Positions 8,465 through 20,200 of a stretch of DNA of 64,000 nt are shown here, piece after piece. The translations under genes and the position numbers were made by a program. The notes under the pieces were generated by a model, which ran no database searches, had not been told where the DNA came from, and worked only from the letters and a program-made list of their open reading frames with translations. Location: assembly GCF_007290395.2 (NCBI RefSeq), contig NZ_CP041656.2:1054001-1118000 (forward strand), in the 5' to 3' direction. The DNA is from Bradyrhizobium cosmicum. Its GTDB lineage: Bacteria; Pseudomonadota; Alphaproteobacteria; Rhizobiales; Xanthobacteraceae. Numbering within the stretch: position 1 is the stretch's first letter; every line of letters begins with the position of its first letter.

Positions 8465-8752
8465 TTAGCGGCGACGGAACTGGCCACCGCGCTGCCCGGG
8501 ACGGGGAGGTCCGCCCACTCCACTGGGACGCTCGTCCTTGTGACGGAAAATCAGTCGGCCCTTCTCGAGGTCATAGGGCGACATCTCCACGGTCACGCGG
8601 TCACCCGCCAGCGTCTTGATGCGGTTCTTCTTCATCTTGCCGGCGGTGTAGGCAACGATCTCGTGTCCGGCGTCGAGCTGCACGCGGTAGCGCGCGTCGG
8701 GGAGGATTTCGGTGACCAGTCCTTCGAACTGGATCAGCTCTTCCTTAGCCAT
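8465..8752 (-). CDS. infA: translation initiation factor IF-1
   Basis: A 95-residue S1/OB-fold factor that binds the ribosomal A site during initiation. The core [24 protein letters not shown] through [13 protein letters not shown] matches IF-1. Canonical IF-1 is about 72 residues; this one adds some 20 residues rich in Gly, Pro and Arg ([14 protein letters not shown]) ending FRRR, which suggests added RNA contacts. It starts 23 bases after the rhlE stop and is probably co-transcribed with it. A second, unextended infA elsewhere in the genome is likely but cannot be seen here. Confidence 0.92.
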   Translation of the reverse strand: MAKEELIQFEGLVTEILPDARYRVQLDAGHEIVAYTAGKMKKNRIKTLAGDRVTVEMSPYDLEKGRLIFRHKDERPSGVGGPPRPGQRGGQFRRR

Positions 8753-8775
8753 GAATATCTCCAGGTCGTGGACGG

Positions 8776-10332
8776 CTAGTGCGAATGGGGCTTGCGGTTC
8801 GGTTGGCCAGTCGGCCGACTCTCACGGCGCAAAAAGGCCACGCCTTGTATCCCATCAGGCGCCCCAGCGCTATGCGCTGAACGCTGTTCGGAACGGTCGG
8901 TTTGCGAGGAATGCATCTTGCCAGCGGGGCGTCGGCGAGATCCCTTCGAGGCCTTCGGAGCACTGCCAGGCCGTCCATCAGCATGCCGAGCTTCACCGGG
9001 CCGTCCGTCGCCCTGCTTGCCGGCGCCATGGCGGCGTCCGTCGGCATGCCGTTCGTCGGTACGACGTCCGTCACCATGACGTCCTTCACCATGCCTTGCG
9101 CCTTGCGGACGCTGGCCCGGGCGACCGCTTGGCCGGCCCTGTCGTTGCTGCGCCGGGGGAGGACCCGCGTCGCGGCGGCCGGCGTCGGTGCGGAGATCCT
9201 CACGCGGCAGTGCGACCTTGATCAGCCGCTCGATGTCGCGGAGATAGGCAAGCTCCTCGCCACCTGCGACCAGAGAGATCGCGGTGCCTTCGGCGCCGGC
9301 GCGTGCGGTGCGGCCGATGCGGTGCACATAGGTCTCGGGCACGTTGGGCAGGTCGAAATTGATGACGTGGGTGATGCCGTCGACATCGATGCCGCGGGCG
9401 GCAATGTCGGTGGCGACCAGGGTGCGGATATCGCCGGAGCGGAACTGGGCGAGCGTGCGCTCGCGATGGTTCTGCGACTTGTTGCCGTGGATGGCGCTGG
9501 CGGGAATGCCGGCCTTCTCGAGCGTCTTCACGACCTTGTCGGCGCCGTGCTTGGTGCGGGTAAAGACCAGCGCGCGGTTCACCGGCTCCTGCTTCAACAG
9601 CTGGGCGAGGAACGCGGGCTTGGCGGAGAAGTCGACCTGAATAATGCGCTGCTGGATCCGCTCCACGGTCGATGAGACCGGAGTCACCGCGACGCGGGCG
9701 GGGTCACGCAGCATGGCGTCGGCGAGCTCGGCGATGTCCTTCGGCATGGTGGCCGAGAAGAACAGCGTCTGCCGCTTGATCGGCAGCTTGGCGACGATTT
9801 TGCGGATGTCGTTGATGAAGCCCATGTCGAGCATACGGTCAGCTTCGTCGAGCACCAGGAATTCGACGCTTGAAAGCTTTAGCCCGTTGCTCTGCACGAG
9901 GTCGAGCAGGCGACCGGGGGTGGCGACCAGCACGTCGACGCCCTGCATCAGGGAGCGGACCTGGCGACCCATCGGCACGCCGCCGATGGCGAGCGTCGAG
10001 GACAGGCGGATGTGACGGCCATAGGCGTTGAAGCTGTCGAGGATCTGGCCGGACAGCTCGCGGGTCGGCGAGAGCACCAAAACGCGGCAGGTCTTGGGCT
10101 GCGGCTTGATGCGGTTCTCGAGCAGGCGGTGCAGGATCGGCAGCGCGAAGGACGCGGTCTTGCCGGTTCCGGTCTGGGCGATGCCGACGACGTCCCGGCC
10201 GGTCAACGCCGTGGGAATGGTCTGGGCCTGGATGGGGGTGGGGGTGACGTATTTCTCTTCGGCGAGAGCACGGGCGAGGGGTTCGGCGAGGCCGAAGTCC
10301 TGAAACGAATTCAAAAGATGGGTTCTTTCCAT
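8776..10332 (-). CDS. rhlE: DEAD-box RNA helicase, RhlE type
   Basis: A 518-residue ATP-dependent RNA helicase. All core motifs are present: Q motif ([11 protein letters not shown]), Walker [30 protein letters not shown] in [13 protein letters not shown] (FFSATMPKD), [13 protein letters not shown] and [10 protein letters not shown]. The last 140 or so residues form a disordered tail with repeated RHGDGRR- and RHADGRR-like units, as in RhlE-type proteins that bind structured RNA. I chose MERTHLL (10332) over an ATG 24 bases upstream because the core begins directly after it. It heads a run of RNA-handling genes with infA and csp, suggesting a role in cold adaptation. Confidence 0.92.
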   Translation of the reverse strand: MERTHLLNSFQDFGLAEPLARALAEEKYVTPTPIQAQTIPTALTGRDVVGIAQTGTGKTASFALPILHRLLENRIKPQPKTCRVLVLSPTRELSGQILDSFNAYGRHIRLSSTLAIGGVPMGRQVRSLMQGVDVLVATPGRLLDLVQSNGLKLSSVEFLVLDEADRMLDMGFINDIRKIVAKLPIKRQTLFFSATMPKDIAELADAMLRDPARVAVTPVSSTVERIQQRIIQVDFSAKPAFLAQLLKQEPVNRALVFTRTKHGADKVVKTLEKAGIPASAIHGNKSQNHRERTLAQFRSGDIRTLVATDIAARGIDVDGITHVINFDLPNVPETYVHRIGRTARAGAEGTAISLVAGGEELAYLRDIERLIKVALPREDLRTDAGRRDAGPPPAQQRQGRPSGRPGQRPQGARHGEGRHGDGRRTDERHADGRRHGAGKQGDGRPGEARHADGRPGSAPKASKGSRRRPAGKMHSSQTDRSEQRSAHSAGAPDGIQGVAFLRRESRPTGQPNRKPHSH

Positions 10333-10837
10333 GTCAAAAGCGGGCAGCCGGCGCATTCAGCGCGGCGCGCGCAGAAGGGTGTCAAGAAGACACCTGCGTG
10401 TTTGGGGTGTCGGATGGCTTGGGAGATATGGGGCAAGCCAGACGCCCGGAGGGGCTTAAGAACACGCGGCTCGCAACGACCCCCTGATTCGAAAGAGGTC
10501 TCGTGAACTTATATGAAACATCGAGGCGGCGCTTTCAAGGCGCGTCTGCGCCAAAGGGCGATTACAGTGCAAAATAGTTATGCCGGAAAATTAGACACAA
10601 GCAAGATCGTGCGTAAAAAATAACCCGTCTGCCGCATTGGCATACATTTTTATAGTCTATTTTTTAGGCAATCGGCTCGTGGCGAAACTTGGATGGCGGT
10701 AAAATTGTCTATTCTGACCAATAGGTTGGCATGTGCTCAGACCATGGCATGGTTCTTGCGATTCCGTTAATCGCAGGCGGCCTTGGGGCCGTTTCGCAGC
10801 GTCTTTTTCACGTCTGCGTCAGGGAGATGATACAATC
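10333..10837. other. 505-base intergenic region between divergent rhlE and urtA
   Basis: No gene is supported here. On the rhlE side there is a hairpin with arms GGTGTC and GACACC at 10378-10394, inside the probable leader. The centre (10560-10720) is unusually AT-rich for this window, including TTTTTATAGTCTATTTTTTAGG around 10648-10669, and is a good place for upstream activator or promoter sequences. The urtA side carries the sigma-54 type promoter described separately and a short GC-rich leader with GGCC-TTGG-GGCC pairing. Confidence 0.6.
10745..10759 (+). promoter_or_regulatory. sigma-54 (RpoN) -24/-12 promoter of the urt operon
   Basis: TGGCATG-N4-TTGC matches the consensus TGGCACG-N4-TTGC with a single change, and the GG and GC doublets have the required spacing. 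Transcription would begin near 10771, 67 bases before the urtA ATG at 10838. This excludes a longer in-frame start at 10733, which lies upstream of the promoter. RpoN promoters need an activator; for urea genes NtrC is the likely one. I did not find a clean NtrC palindrome upstream. Confidence 0.75.
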
Positions 10838-12160
10838 ATGCTTACCAAATCCACTCACGATATAGCGGCTTCATTTAGCCGCCGCGGTCTTCTCGCCGCG
10901 ACAGCCGGACTGATGCTTGGTCTGGCTTCCATTTCCGGTGCAAAAGCCGCGGACGACACCATCAAGGTCGGTGTCCTTCACTCTCTCTCCGGCACCATGG
11001 CCATCAGCGAAACCACGCTGAAGGACACCATCCTCTTCCTGATCGACGAGCAGAACAAGAAGGGCGGCGTGCTCGGCAAGAAGCTCGAAGCCGTTGTCGT
11101 CGACCCCGCTTCGAACTGGCCGCTGTTCGCCGAAAAGGCCCGTGAGCTGATCACCAAGGACAAGGTTGCGGTCGTGTTCGGCTGCTGGACCTCCGTGTCG
11201 CGCAAGTCGGTGCTCCCGGTATTCAAGGAGCTGAACAACATCCTGTTCTACCCCGTGCAGTACGAGGGCGAAGAGTCCGAGCGTAACGTGTTCTACACGG
11301 GTGCCGCACCGAACCAGCAGGCGATCCCCGCCGTCGACTATCTGATGAAGGACGAGAAGGTGAAGCGCTGGGTGCTCGCGGGTACCGACTACGTCTATCC
11401 GCGCACCACCAACAAGATCCTGGAAGCCTATCTGAAGTCGAAGGGTGTCGCCCAGGAAGACATCATGATCAACTACACGCCGTTCGGTCATTCCGACTGG
11501 CAGACGATCGTGGCCGACATCAAGAAGTTCGGCTCGGCCGGCAAGAAGACCGCGGTGGTTTCGACCATCAACGGCGACGCCAACGTTCCCTTCTACAAGG
11601 AGCTCGGCAACCAGGGCATCAAGGCCAAGGACATCCCGGTCGTGGCGTTTTCGGTGGGTGAGGAAGAGCTCGCCGGCATCGACACTAAGCCGTTGCTCGG
11701 CCATCTGGCCGCCTGGAACTACTTCCAGTCGATCAAGTCGCCGGAGAACGAGAAGTTCATCAAGGCGTGGCAGGCCTACACCAAGAATCCGAAGCGCGTG
11801 ACCAACGATCCGATGGAAGCGCACGTGATCGGCTTCGACATGTGGGTCAAGGCAGTCGAGAAGGTGAAGTCCACCGATCCCGACAAGGTCATCGACGCTC
11901 TTCCGGGCATCGAAGCCAAGAACCTGACCGGCGGCACCTCCAAGATGCTTCCGAACCACCACATCACCAAGCCGGTGTTCATCGGCGAGATCAAGGCGAA
12001 CGGTCAGTTCGACGTGGTCTGGAAGACCCCGGGCCTCGTGGCCGGCGACGCCTGGTCGAAGGAGCTCGATGGCTCCAAGGACCTGATCGGCGACTGGGTC
12101 GGCAAGAAGTGCGGCAACTTCAACACCAAGACCAACAAGTGCCTCGGCTCGGGTTCCTGA
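10838..12160 (+). CDS. urtA: urea ABC transporter, substrate-binding protein UrtA
   Basis: A 440-residue periplasmic receptor that delivers urea (and possibly short amides) to UrtBC. The N-terminus carries a twin-arginine-like export signal (SRRGLLAATAGLMLGLASISGAKA). The mature protein (DDTIKVGVLHSLSGTMAISETTLKDTILFLIDEQN) is close to the UrtA branch of the Liv/branched-chain receptor fold. The start at 10838 follows GGGAG and is the only one downstream of the sigma-54 promoter. A strong hairpin after the stop (12189-12218) separates it from urtB, as expected when the receptor is made in excess. Confidence 0.95.
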   Translation: MLTKSTHDIAASFSRRGLLAATAGLMLGLASISGAKAADDTIKVGVLHSLSGTMAISETTLKDTILFLIDEQNKKGGVLGKKLEAVVVDPASNWPLFAEKARELITKDKVAVVFGCWTSVSRKSVLPVFKELNNILFYPVQYEGEESERNVFYTGAAPNQQAIPAVDYLMKDEKVKRWVLAGTDYVYPRTTNKILEAYLKSKGVAQEDIMINYTPFGHSDWQTIVADIKKFGSAGKKTAVVSTINGDANVPFYKELGNQGIKAKDIPVVAFSVGEEELAGIDTKPLLGHLAAWNYFQSIKSPENEKFIKAWQAYTKNPKRVTNDPMEAHVIGFDMWVKAVEKVKSTDPDKVIDALPGIEAKNLTGGTSKMLPNHHITKPVFIGEIKANGQFDVVWKTPGLVAGDAWSKELDGSKDLIGDWVGKKCGNFNTKTNKCLGSGS

Positions 12161-12188
12161 TCCGGATCTGACGTTCGACTGCAAGACC

Positions 12189-12218
12189 GGAGAAGGCGGC
12201 TATCCCGCCGCCTTCTCC
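12189..12218 (+). terminator. intercistronic hairpin (partial terminator) between urtA and urtB
   Basis: GGAGAAGGCGG (12189-12199) pairs perfectly with CCGCCTTCTCC (12208-12218), with one more inner pair. Only a weak T-run (ATTTT) follows. The layout suits partial termination or 3'-end protection of the urtA message. Confidence 0.7.
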
Positions 12219-12244
12219 ACCATTTTCTGCCGGGGTCATTCACA

Positions 12245-13852
12245 GTGCCAGCCAATTTGCCCGCCCGTCTTGGTTCGCTCCTGCTCTCGTTATTTTTGAT
12301 TGCGTTCGCACTGCCGGCCTTCGCCGGTCCATTCGAGGATGCGGTCGCCAAATTTGCCAATGATGATTATTCCGACACGGAAGAGGCGATCGGCGTGGTC
12401 GCGAGCAGCGGCAATCCGCTGGCCTTCCCCATCATCAGCGCGCTCCAGGACGGCCGGCTCATGTCCGATCCCGACAGCAAGAAGGTTTACGTCACCGGTG
12501 CCGACGGCAAGTCGATCGACGCCGCGACCGGCCAGCCCGTCGCCAGCGTTCCCGACAGCGCGAGCGCGGTCCGCCTCAACAACCGTCTGCGCCGCAGTGT
12601 CGATGCTGCGATCGGCGGCCTGACGCTTCAGTCTCCGGACATCGGGACGCGGCTGCAGGCCGCGCAATCCGTCTTCAAGTCGCATGAGGAGACTGCTCTC
12701 GATGCGGTCGATGGCGCGCTCGCCAAGGAGACCAACAAATCCGTCAAGGCCGCGCTCGGCGACGCCCGTGCGGCGATCCTGCTGTTCAAGTCGGACGCCA
12801 CCGAGGTCGAGAAGCTCGAAGCGGTCGCCACGCTCAAGGCGCGCGGCGACCAGGAGGCGATGGCCCTGCTCACCGGCATGGGCGACCAGCCGGCCTCGGT
12901 GACGAAGGCCGCAGCAAGCGCGATCGGCTCGATCCAGAGCTCGCTCGCGGTCTGGTCCACGGTTCAAAACGCCTGGTACGGCCTCTCGCTCGGCTCGGTG
13001 CTGTTGCTCGCCGCGATCGGTCTCGCCATCACTTTCGGCGTCATGGGCGTCATCAACATGGCTCATGGCGAGATGGTGATGATCGGCGCCTACACCACCT
13101 TCGTGGTGCAGGAGGTGATCCGCACCCGCTATCCCGGCCTGTTCGACTATTCGCTGCTGATCGCCGTGCCGCTCGCCTTTCTCGTCGCCGGTGCGCTCGG
13201 TGTCGTGATCGAGCGCAGCATCATCCGCTTCCTCTATGGCCGTCCGCTGGAAACGTTGCTCGCGACCTGGGGCCTGTCGCTGGTGCTGCAGCAGGCGGTG
13301 CGCACCATGTTCGGCCCGACCAATCGCGAGGTCGGCAACCCCTCATGGATGAGCGGCGCGTTCGAGCTCGGCCAGATCACCATCACCTATAATAGGCTCT
13401 GGATCCTCGTCTTCACGCTCGCGGTGTTCGCGATCCTGCTCGCGATGCTGCGCTACACCGCGCTTGGCCTCGAGATGCGCGCGGTGACGCAGAACCGCCG
13501 CATGGCCGCCTCGATGGGCATCGCCACATCGCGCGTCGACGCGCTGACCTTCGGCCTCGGCTCGGGCATTGCCGGCATCGCCGGCGTCGCGCTGTCGCAG
13601 ATCGACAATGTCAGCCCCAATCTCGGCCAGAGCTACATCATCGACAGCTTCATGGTCGTGGTGTTCGGCGGCGTCGGCAATCTCTGGGGCACGCTGGTCG
13701 GCGCCTTCACGCTCGGCATCGCCAACAAGTTCCTGGAGCCCGTTGCCGGCGCCGTGCTCGGCAAGATTGCGATTTTGGTTCTCATCATCCTGTTCATTCA
13801 AAAGCGCCCGCGCGGGCTGTTCGCGCTCAAGGGCCGTGCGGTGGAAGCATGA
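12245..13852 (+). CDS. urtB: urea ABC transporter permease UrtB
   Basis: A 535-residue inner-membrane permease. The start is GTG at 12245. A signal peptide-like segment is followed by about 200 mostly helical, hydrophilic residues, then the LivH-type permease core from about residue 240 (GSVLLLAAIGLAITFGVMGVINMAHGEMVMIGAY). The long extracytoplasmic N-domain is a hallmark of the UrtB subfamily and is absent from the LivH at 59349. The stop overlaps the urtC start (ATGA), so the two permeases are probably made in equal amounts. Confidence 0.94.
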   Translation: MPANLPARLGSLLLSLFLIAFALPAFAGPFEDAVAKFANDDYSDTEEAIGVVASSGNPLAFPIISALQDGRLMSDPDSKKVYVTGADGKSIDAATGQPVASVPDSASAVRLNNRLRRSVDAAIGGLTLQSPDIGTRLQAAQSVFKSHEETALDAVDGALAKETNKSVKAALGDARAAILLFKSDATEVEKLEAVATLKARGDQEAMALLTGMGDQPASVTKAAASAIGSIQSSLAVWSTVQNAWYGLSLGSVLLLAAIGLAITFGVMGVINMAHGEMVMIGAYTTFVVQEVIRTRYPGLFDYSLLIAVPLAFLVAGALGVVIERSIIRFLYGRPLETLLATWGLSLVLQQAVRTMFGPTNREVGNPSWMSGAFELGQITITYNRLWILVFTLAVFAILLAMLRYTALGLEMRAVTQNRRMAASMGIATSRVDALTFGLGSGIAGIAGVALSQIDNVSPNLGQSYIIDSFMVVVFGGVGNLWGTLVGAFTLGIANKFLEPVAGAVLGKIAILVLIILFIQKRPRGLFALKGRAVEA

Positions 13853-15015
13853 CCCCTCACATGCTGACGCGATCGCTGGACCGCGGCGCGACGATCTTCC
13901 TCGCCGTCGTCGCGGCCTGCGGAATTCTCATCCCGCTGTCCAACCTGCTGCTGCCCGCGGGATCGTTCCTGCAGGTGCCGACCTATCTGGTCGCGCTCTG
14001 GGGCAAATATGTCTGCTACGCGATCCTTGCGCTCGCGATCGACCTGATCTGGGGCTATTGCGGTATCCTCTCGCTCGGCCACGGCGCCTTCTTCGCACTT
14101 GGCGGCTACGCGATGGGCATGTACCTGATGCGGCAGATCGGCACCCGCGGTGTCTACGGCAATCCGATCCTGCCTGACTTCATGGTGTTCCTGAACTATT
14201 CGAAGCTGCCCTGGTACTGGTATGGCTTCGACATGTTCTGGTTTGCCGCGCTGATGGTGCTGGTCGTGCCCGGCCTGCTTGCCTTCTGCTTCGGCTGGCT
14301 CGCCTTCCGCTCTCGCGTCACCGGCGTCTATCTGTCGATCATCACGCAGGCGATGACCTATGCGCTGCTGCTCGCGTTCTTCCGCAACGATTTCGGCTTC
14401 GGCGGCAACAACGGCCTGACCGATTTCAAGGACATTCTGGGCTTCAACGTGCAGGCCGAGGGCACCCGCGCCGCGCTGTTCGCGCTGAGCTGTCTGGCGC
14501 TGATTGTCGCGTTCCTGATCTGCCGCTCCGTCGTGTCCTCAAAGCTCGGCAAGGTGCTGATCGCAATCCGGGACGCGGAATCGCGCAGCCGGTTTCTTGG
14601 TTATCGCGTCGAATCCTACAAGCTGTTCGTGTTCACGCTGTCGGCCTGCATGGCCGGTGTCGCCGGCGCGCTCTATGTGCCGCAGGTCGGCATCATCAAT
14701 CCATCCGAATTCGCGCCGGGCAATTCGATCGAGGCGGTGATCTGGGTGGCGGTCGGCGGTCGCGGCACGCTGATCGGCGCGGCGCTCGGTGCCGTCGTCG
14801 TCAACTACGCCAAGACGTTCTTCACCTCGGGTATGCTGGCGCCCTACTGGTTGTTCATGCTGGGTGCGCTGTTCATCCTGGTGACGCTGCTGCTGCCCAA
14901 GGGCATCGTCGGCACCTTCAACGCCTGGTGGGACCAGTCGAAAGAAAAGCGCGCCGCGACCTCGGCGAGCGCCGCGGCCGAAGACGGCGTCACCGAACCC
15001 AAGATGGCGGAGTAG
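13849..15015 (+). CDS. urtC: urea ABC transporter permease UrtC
   Basis: A 388-residue LivM-type permease, partner of UrtB. About nine to ten hydrophobic segments are seen. Family signatures include DLIWGYCGILSLGHGAFFALGGYAMGMY and, late in the protein, AVGGRGTLIGAALGA. The C-terminal 35 residues are charged and cytoplasmic. It overlaps urtB by 4 bases and is followed after 6 bases by urtD. Confidence 0.94.
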   Translation: MTPHMLTRSLDRGATIFLAVVAACGILIPLSNLLLPAGSFLQVPTYLVALWGKYVCYAILALAIDLIWGYCGILSLGHGAFFALGGYAMGMYLMRQIGTRGVYGNPILPDFMVFLNYSKLPWYWYGFDMFWFAALMVLVVPGLLAFCFGWLAFRSRVTGVYLSIITQAMTYALLLAFFRNDFGFGGNNGLTDFKDILGFNVQAEGTRAALFALSCLALIVAFLICRSVVSSKLGKVLIAIRDAESRSRFLGYRVESYKLFVFTLSACMAGVAGALYVPQVGIINPSEFAPGNSIEAVIWVAVGGRGTLIGAALGAVVVNYAKTFFTSGMLAPYWLFMLGALFILVTLLLPKGIVGTFNAWWDQSKEKRAATSASAAAEDGVTEPKMAE

Positions 15016-15021
15016 GCGGCA

Positions 15022-15783
15022 ATGAACGTCATGGACACCCGCGCAACGTCCGCGATGCTCTATCTCGACGGCGTGCACGTCTCGTTCGACGGCTTTCATG
15101 CCATCAATAATCTGTCGCTGACGCTCGAGCCCGGCGAGATGCGCGCCATTATCGGCCCGAACGGTGCCGGCAAGACTACGATGATGGACATCATCACCGG
15201 CAAGACCAAGCCGGACGAGGGCACGGTGCTGTTCGACGGCGTCACCGACCTGACGCGGCTTGACGAGACACGCATCGCCGAGCTCGGCATTGGCCGCAAA
15301 TTCCAGAAGCCGACGGTGTTCGAGAGCCAGACCGTGCAGGACAACCTCCTGCTCGCGCTCAATGTCGACCACAGCGTCAAAGGCACGCTGTTCTGGCGCG
15401 GCAGCAAGGCCGAGTCCGAGAGTATCGACAAGGTGCTGGAGACGATCCGCCTCACCGAGGCGCGCAGCCGCCTCGCCGGTAGCCTCAGCCACGGCCAGAA
15501 GCAGTGGCTCGAGATCGGGATGCTGCTCGCGCAGGATCCGAAGCTCCTGCTGGTCGATGAGCCTGTCGCCGGCATGACTGACGTCGAGACGCATCTCACC
15601 GCCGAGCTGCTGAAAGAGATCAACAAGACTCACACCGTGATGGTGGTCGAGCACGACATGACTTTCGTGCGCGAGCTCGGAGTCAAGGTGACCTGCCTGC
15701 ATGAAGGCACCGTGCTCGCGGAAGGTACCATCGACCAAGTCTCGTCCAACGAGCGGGTCATCGAAGTGTATTTGGGACGCTGA
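15022..15783 (+). CDS. urtD: urea ABC transporter ATPase UrtD
   Basis: A 253-residue ATP-binding subunit, LivG-like. Walker A is GPNGAGKTT, the signature loop reads LSHGQKQWLEIGMLL and Walker B is LLLVDEPVAGM; the SHGQ form of the signature is characteristic of UrtD. It begins MNVMDTRATS. An internal ATG at codon 4 could also serve. It pairs with UrtE to form the ATPase heterodimer under UrtBC. Confidence 0.94.
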   Translation: MNVMDTRATSAMLYLDGVHVSFDGFHAINNLSLTLEPGEMRAIIGPNGAGKTTMMDIITGKTKPDEGTVLFDGVTDLTRLDETRIAELGIGRKFQKPTVFESQTVQDNLLLALNVDHSVKGTLFWRGSKAESESIDKVLETIRLTEARSRLAGSLSHGQKQWLEIGMLLAQDPKLLLVDEPVAGMTDVETHLTAELLKEINKTHTVMVVEHDMTFVRELGVKVTCLHEGTVLAEGTIDQVSSNERVIEVYLGR

Positions 15784-15786
15784 GCC

Positions 15787-16482
<696 letters not shown>

Positions 16483-16513
16483 GTCATTCCGACGCGGCCG
16501 GCTGGGGAGGCGG

Positions 16514-17344
16514 ATGCGGAGCGACCTATCAGTCACATCAGGAGTTTTCGAAGCCAACCGCGCCCGTGGCGCTGTGCGCTTCGACGTCCACGCGCGCGAT
16601 GGCGTGACGCGGCGCGGCATCCTGCATGAATCCGGCTCCCTGCGCGTGCGTTTTCCGTCGCCGGAAGGGGAGGGTCTCTCCGGCGTGTTCGTCAACACGG
16701 CCGGCGGCGTTGCCGGCGGCGATCGCTTCGACATCGAAATCACCGCCGCTGACGCCGCGCGGCTGACGCTGACGACGGCGGCGGCGGAGAAAATCTACCG
16801 CGCGCCGGGACAGGCGGCAGAGCTCAGTATCGCGCTCAAGGTCGGCCCCGGCGCGCATCTCGGCTGGATGCCGCAGGAGACGATCCTGTTCGACCGCGCC
16901 CGGGTTCATCGCCGCTTCGACATCGCGCTCGACGAGACCGCTTCGCTCCTGCTTTGCGAGATCGTCGTGTTCGGCCGTACCGCCATGGGCGAGCGGATGG
17001 AGCAGGGCGAGTTCGTCGACCGCTGGCGGCTCTCCCGCGGCGGCAAGCTGGTGTTCGCCGAGACTGTCAGGCTCGATGGCAATATCGGCGCGAAACTTGG
17101 ACGATCGGCGGTGGCCGATGGCGGCGCCGCGATCGGTACGGCGCTGATCGTTCCCGGCGACGAGGCGCTGGTTGAGCGCATCCGCGAGGCGTCGGACTCC
17201 TTCTCCGGCGAAGTCGGGATATCCGCCTGGAATGGATTTGCAATGGCGCGGTTCTGTGCCCAAGATGCGGCGCGCCTGCGTGCCGACATGATGGCCGTGC
17301 TGTCGCGCACCGGTGCGGCGCTGCCACGGCTCTGGTTGAATTGA
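16514..17344 (+). CDS. ureD: urease accessory protein UreD (UreH)
   Basis: A 276-residue cytoplasmic scaffold that binds apo-urease and, with UreF and UreG, delivers nickel. Conserved stretches include GGVAGGDRFDIEI, TTAAAEKIYRAPGQ, LGWMPQETILFDRA and GRTAMGE. The ATG at 16514 follows GGGGAGG closely. It is the first urease gene, ahead of the structural genes, the usual rhizobial order. Confidence 0.94.
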   Translation: MRSDLSVTSGVFEANRARGAVRFDVHARDGVTRRGILHESGSLRVRFPSPEGEGLSGVFVNTAGGVAGGDRFDIEITAADAARLTLTTAAAEKIYRAPGQAAELSIALKVGPGAHLGWMPQETILFDRARVHRRFDIALDETASLLLCEIVVFGRTAMGERMEQGEFVDRWRLSRGGKLVFAETVRLDGNIGAKLGRSAVADGGAAIGTALIVPGDEALVERIREASDSFSGEVGISAWNGFAMARFCAQDAARLRADMMAVLSRTGAALPRLWLN

Positions 17345-17368
17345 AGTGTTGAACGGAAGAGATTTCGC

Positions 17369-17671
17369 ATGAACCTGTCTCCCCGCGAAAAGGACAAGCT
17401 TCTGATCTCGATGGCGGCGATCGTGGCCCGCCGCCGGCTGGATCGCGGCGTTAAGCTCAACCATCCCGAGGCGATTGCGATCATCTCCGATTTCATCCTC
17501 GAAGGCGCGCGCGACGGCCGCACTGTTGCCGAGTTGATGCAATCCGGCGCGCAGGTCCTGACCCGCGACCAGGTGATGCCGGGCATCCCGGAGATGATTC
17601 ACGACATCCAGGTCGAGGCGACCTTTCCGGACGGCACCAAGCTCGTCACCGTGCACGAACCGATCAGGTAG
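17369..17671 (+). CDS. ureA: urease subunit gamma
   Basis: A 100-residue structural subunit of the nickel urease (UreABC)3. It matches family length and the conserved core [40 protein letters not shown] and [21 protein letters not shown] almost throughout. It is separate from ureB, unlike the fused form in Helicobacter. It lies 24 bases after ureD. Confidence 0.96.
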   Translation: MNLSPREKDKLLISMAAIVARRRLDRGVKLNHPEAIAIISDFILEGARDGRTVAELMQSGAQVLTRDQVMPGIPEMIHDIQVEATFPDGTKLVTVHEPIR

Positions 17672-17680
17672 GAGGCAAGC

Positions 17681-17986
17681 ATGATCCCCGGCGAACTCTT
17701 CATCCAGGACGGCGAGATCGAGCTCAATGCCGGCCGCAAGACCGTGACACTGACGGTGGCCAACACCGGCGACCGCCCGATCCAGGTCGGCTCGCACTAT
17801 CATTTCTTCGAGACCAATCCGGCGCTGAAATTCGACCGCAAGAAGGCGCGCGGCATGCGCCTCGACATCGCCGCCGGCACCGCCGTCCGCTTCGAGCCCG
17901 GCCAGACCCGCGACGTCCAGCTCGTCGCCGTGGCGGGGAAGAAGACCATCTATGGTTTTCGCGGCGACGTGATGGGGAAGCTGTGA
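17681..17986 (+). CDS. ureB: urease subunit beta
   Basis: A 101-residue structural urease subunit. It has the conserved [19 protein letters not shown] start, [19 protein letters not shown] and [18 protein letters not shown], ending with [10 protein letters not shown]. It lies 9 bases after ureA, with GGAGG just before its ATG. Length and motifs are complete. Confidence 0.96.
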   Translation: MIPGELFIQDGEIELNAGRKTVTLTVANTGDRPIQVGSHYHFFETNPALKFDRKKARGMRLDIAAGTAVRFEPGQTRDVQLVAVAGKKTIYGFRGDVMGKL

Positions 17987-18035
17987 GCTTTCAGCGCCCG
18001 CTCGCTCAAGAACTCAAAATCAAACGGGGCTTGTG

Positions 18036-19751
<1,716 letters not shown>

Positions 19752-19877
19752 AATAGCGCCTCAACGCATGTTCCGAGCGCATATCCGGGTGGTCTTTGCG
19801 GTTTTGCGTTCGGTCCCGCCTGGTCTAAGGTCCCGCCCGGTATCGTGAACCCAGAAGAAAAGCCGGGAGGATTGCTC

Positions 19878-20177
19878 GTGATCTACGTCGTTGCCACCCT
19901 GACCATCAAGCCCGAGACGCGCGCCGAATTCATCGCAGCCGCCACCGCCTGCATCAAGGAGACGCGGAAAGAGCCCGGCAACATCGCCTATGACCTGCAT
20001 GAGAGCGTCACCGATCCCGCCAAGATGGTGTTCGTCGAGCAGTGGGAGAATGCCGAGGCACTGGTGCCGCATCGTGGCATGGAGCACATGAAGACCTTCG
20101 GCCGCGTCGCGGTGAAGTGCTTTACGGCCCCGCCGAAGATCGAAGTGATCACGCCCGAGAAGGTCGACGTCCGCTAA
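19878..20177 (+). CDS. ABM-fold (YgiN-like) monooxygenase, first of a tandem pair
   Basis: A 99-residue dimeric alpha-beta barrel of the antibiotic biosynthesis monooxygenase family (quinol monooxygenase-like). I place the start at GTG 19878 (MIYVVATLTIKPE) because GGGAGGA lies 8 bases before it; the reading from 19845 has no such signal. Recognisable features are IKPETRAEFIAA near the start, EPGNIAYDLHES and VEQWENAEAL. It has a paralogue directly downstream. It lies inside the urease operon between ureC and ureE, an unusual place, and its substrate there is unknown. Confidence 0.85.
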   Translation: MIYVVATLTIKPETRAEFIAAATACIKETRKEPGNIAYDLHESVTDPAKMVFVEQWENAEALVPHRGMEHMKTFGRVAVKCFTAPPKIEVITPEKVDVR

Positions 20178-20200
20178 CAAGAACAACAGGGAACAATCCC

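Noticed and set aside
10733..10837. Upstream GTG-type start extending UrtA by 35 residues
   Set aside because: It begins upstream of the sigma-54 promoter and is not protein-like before the twin-arginine signal.
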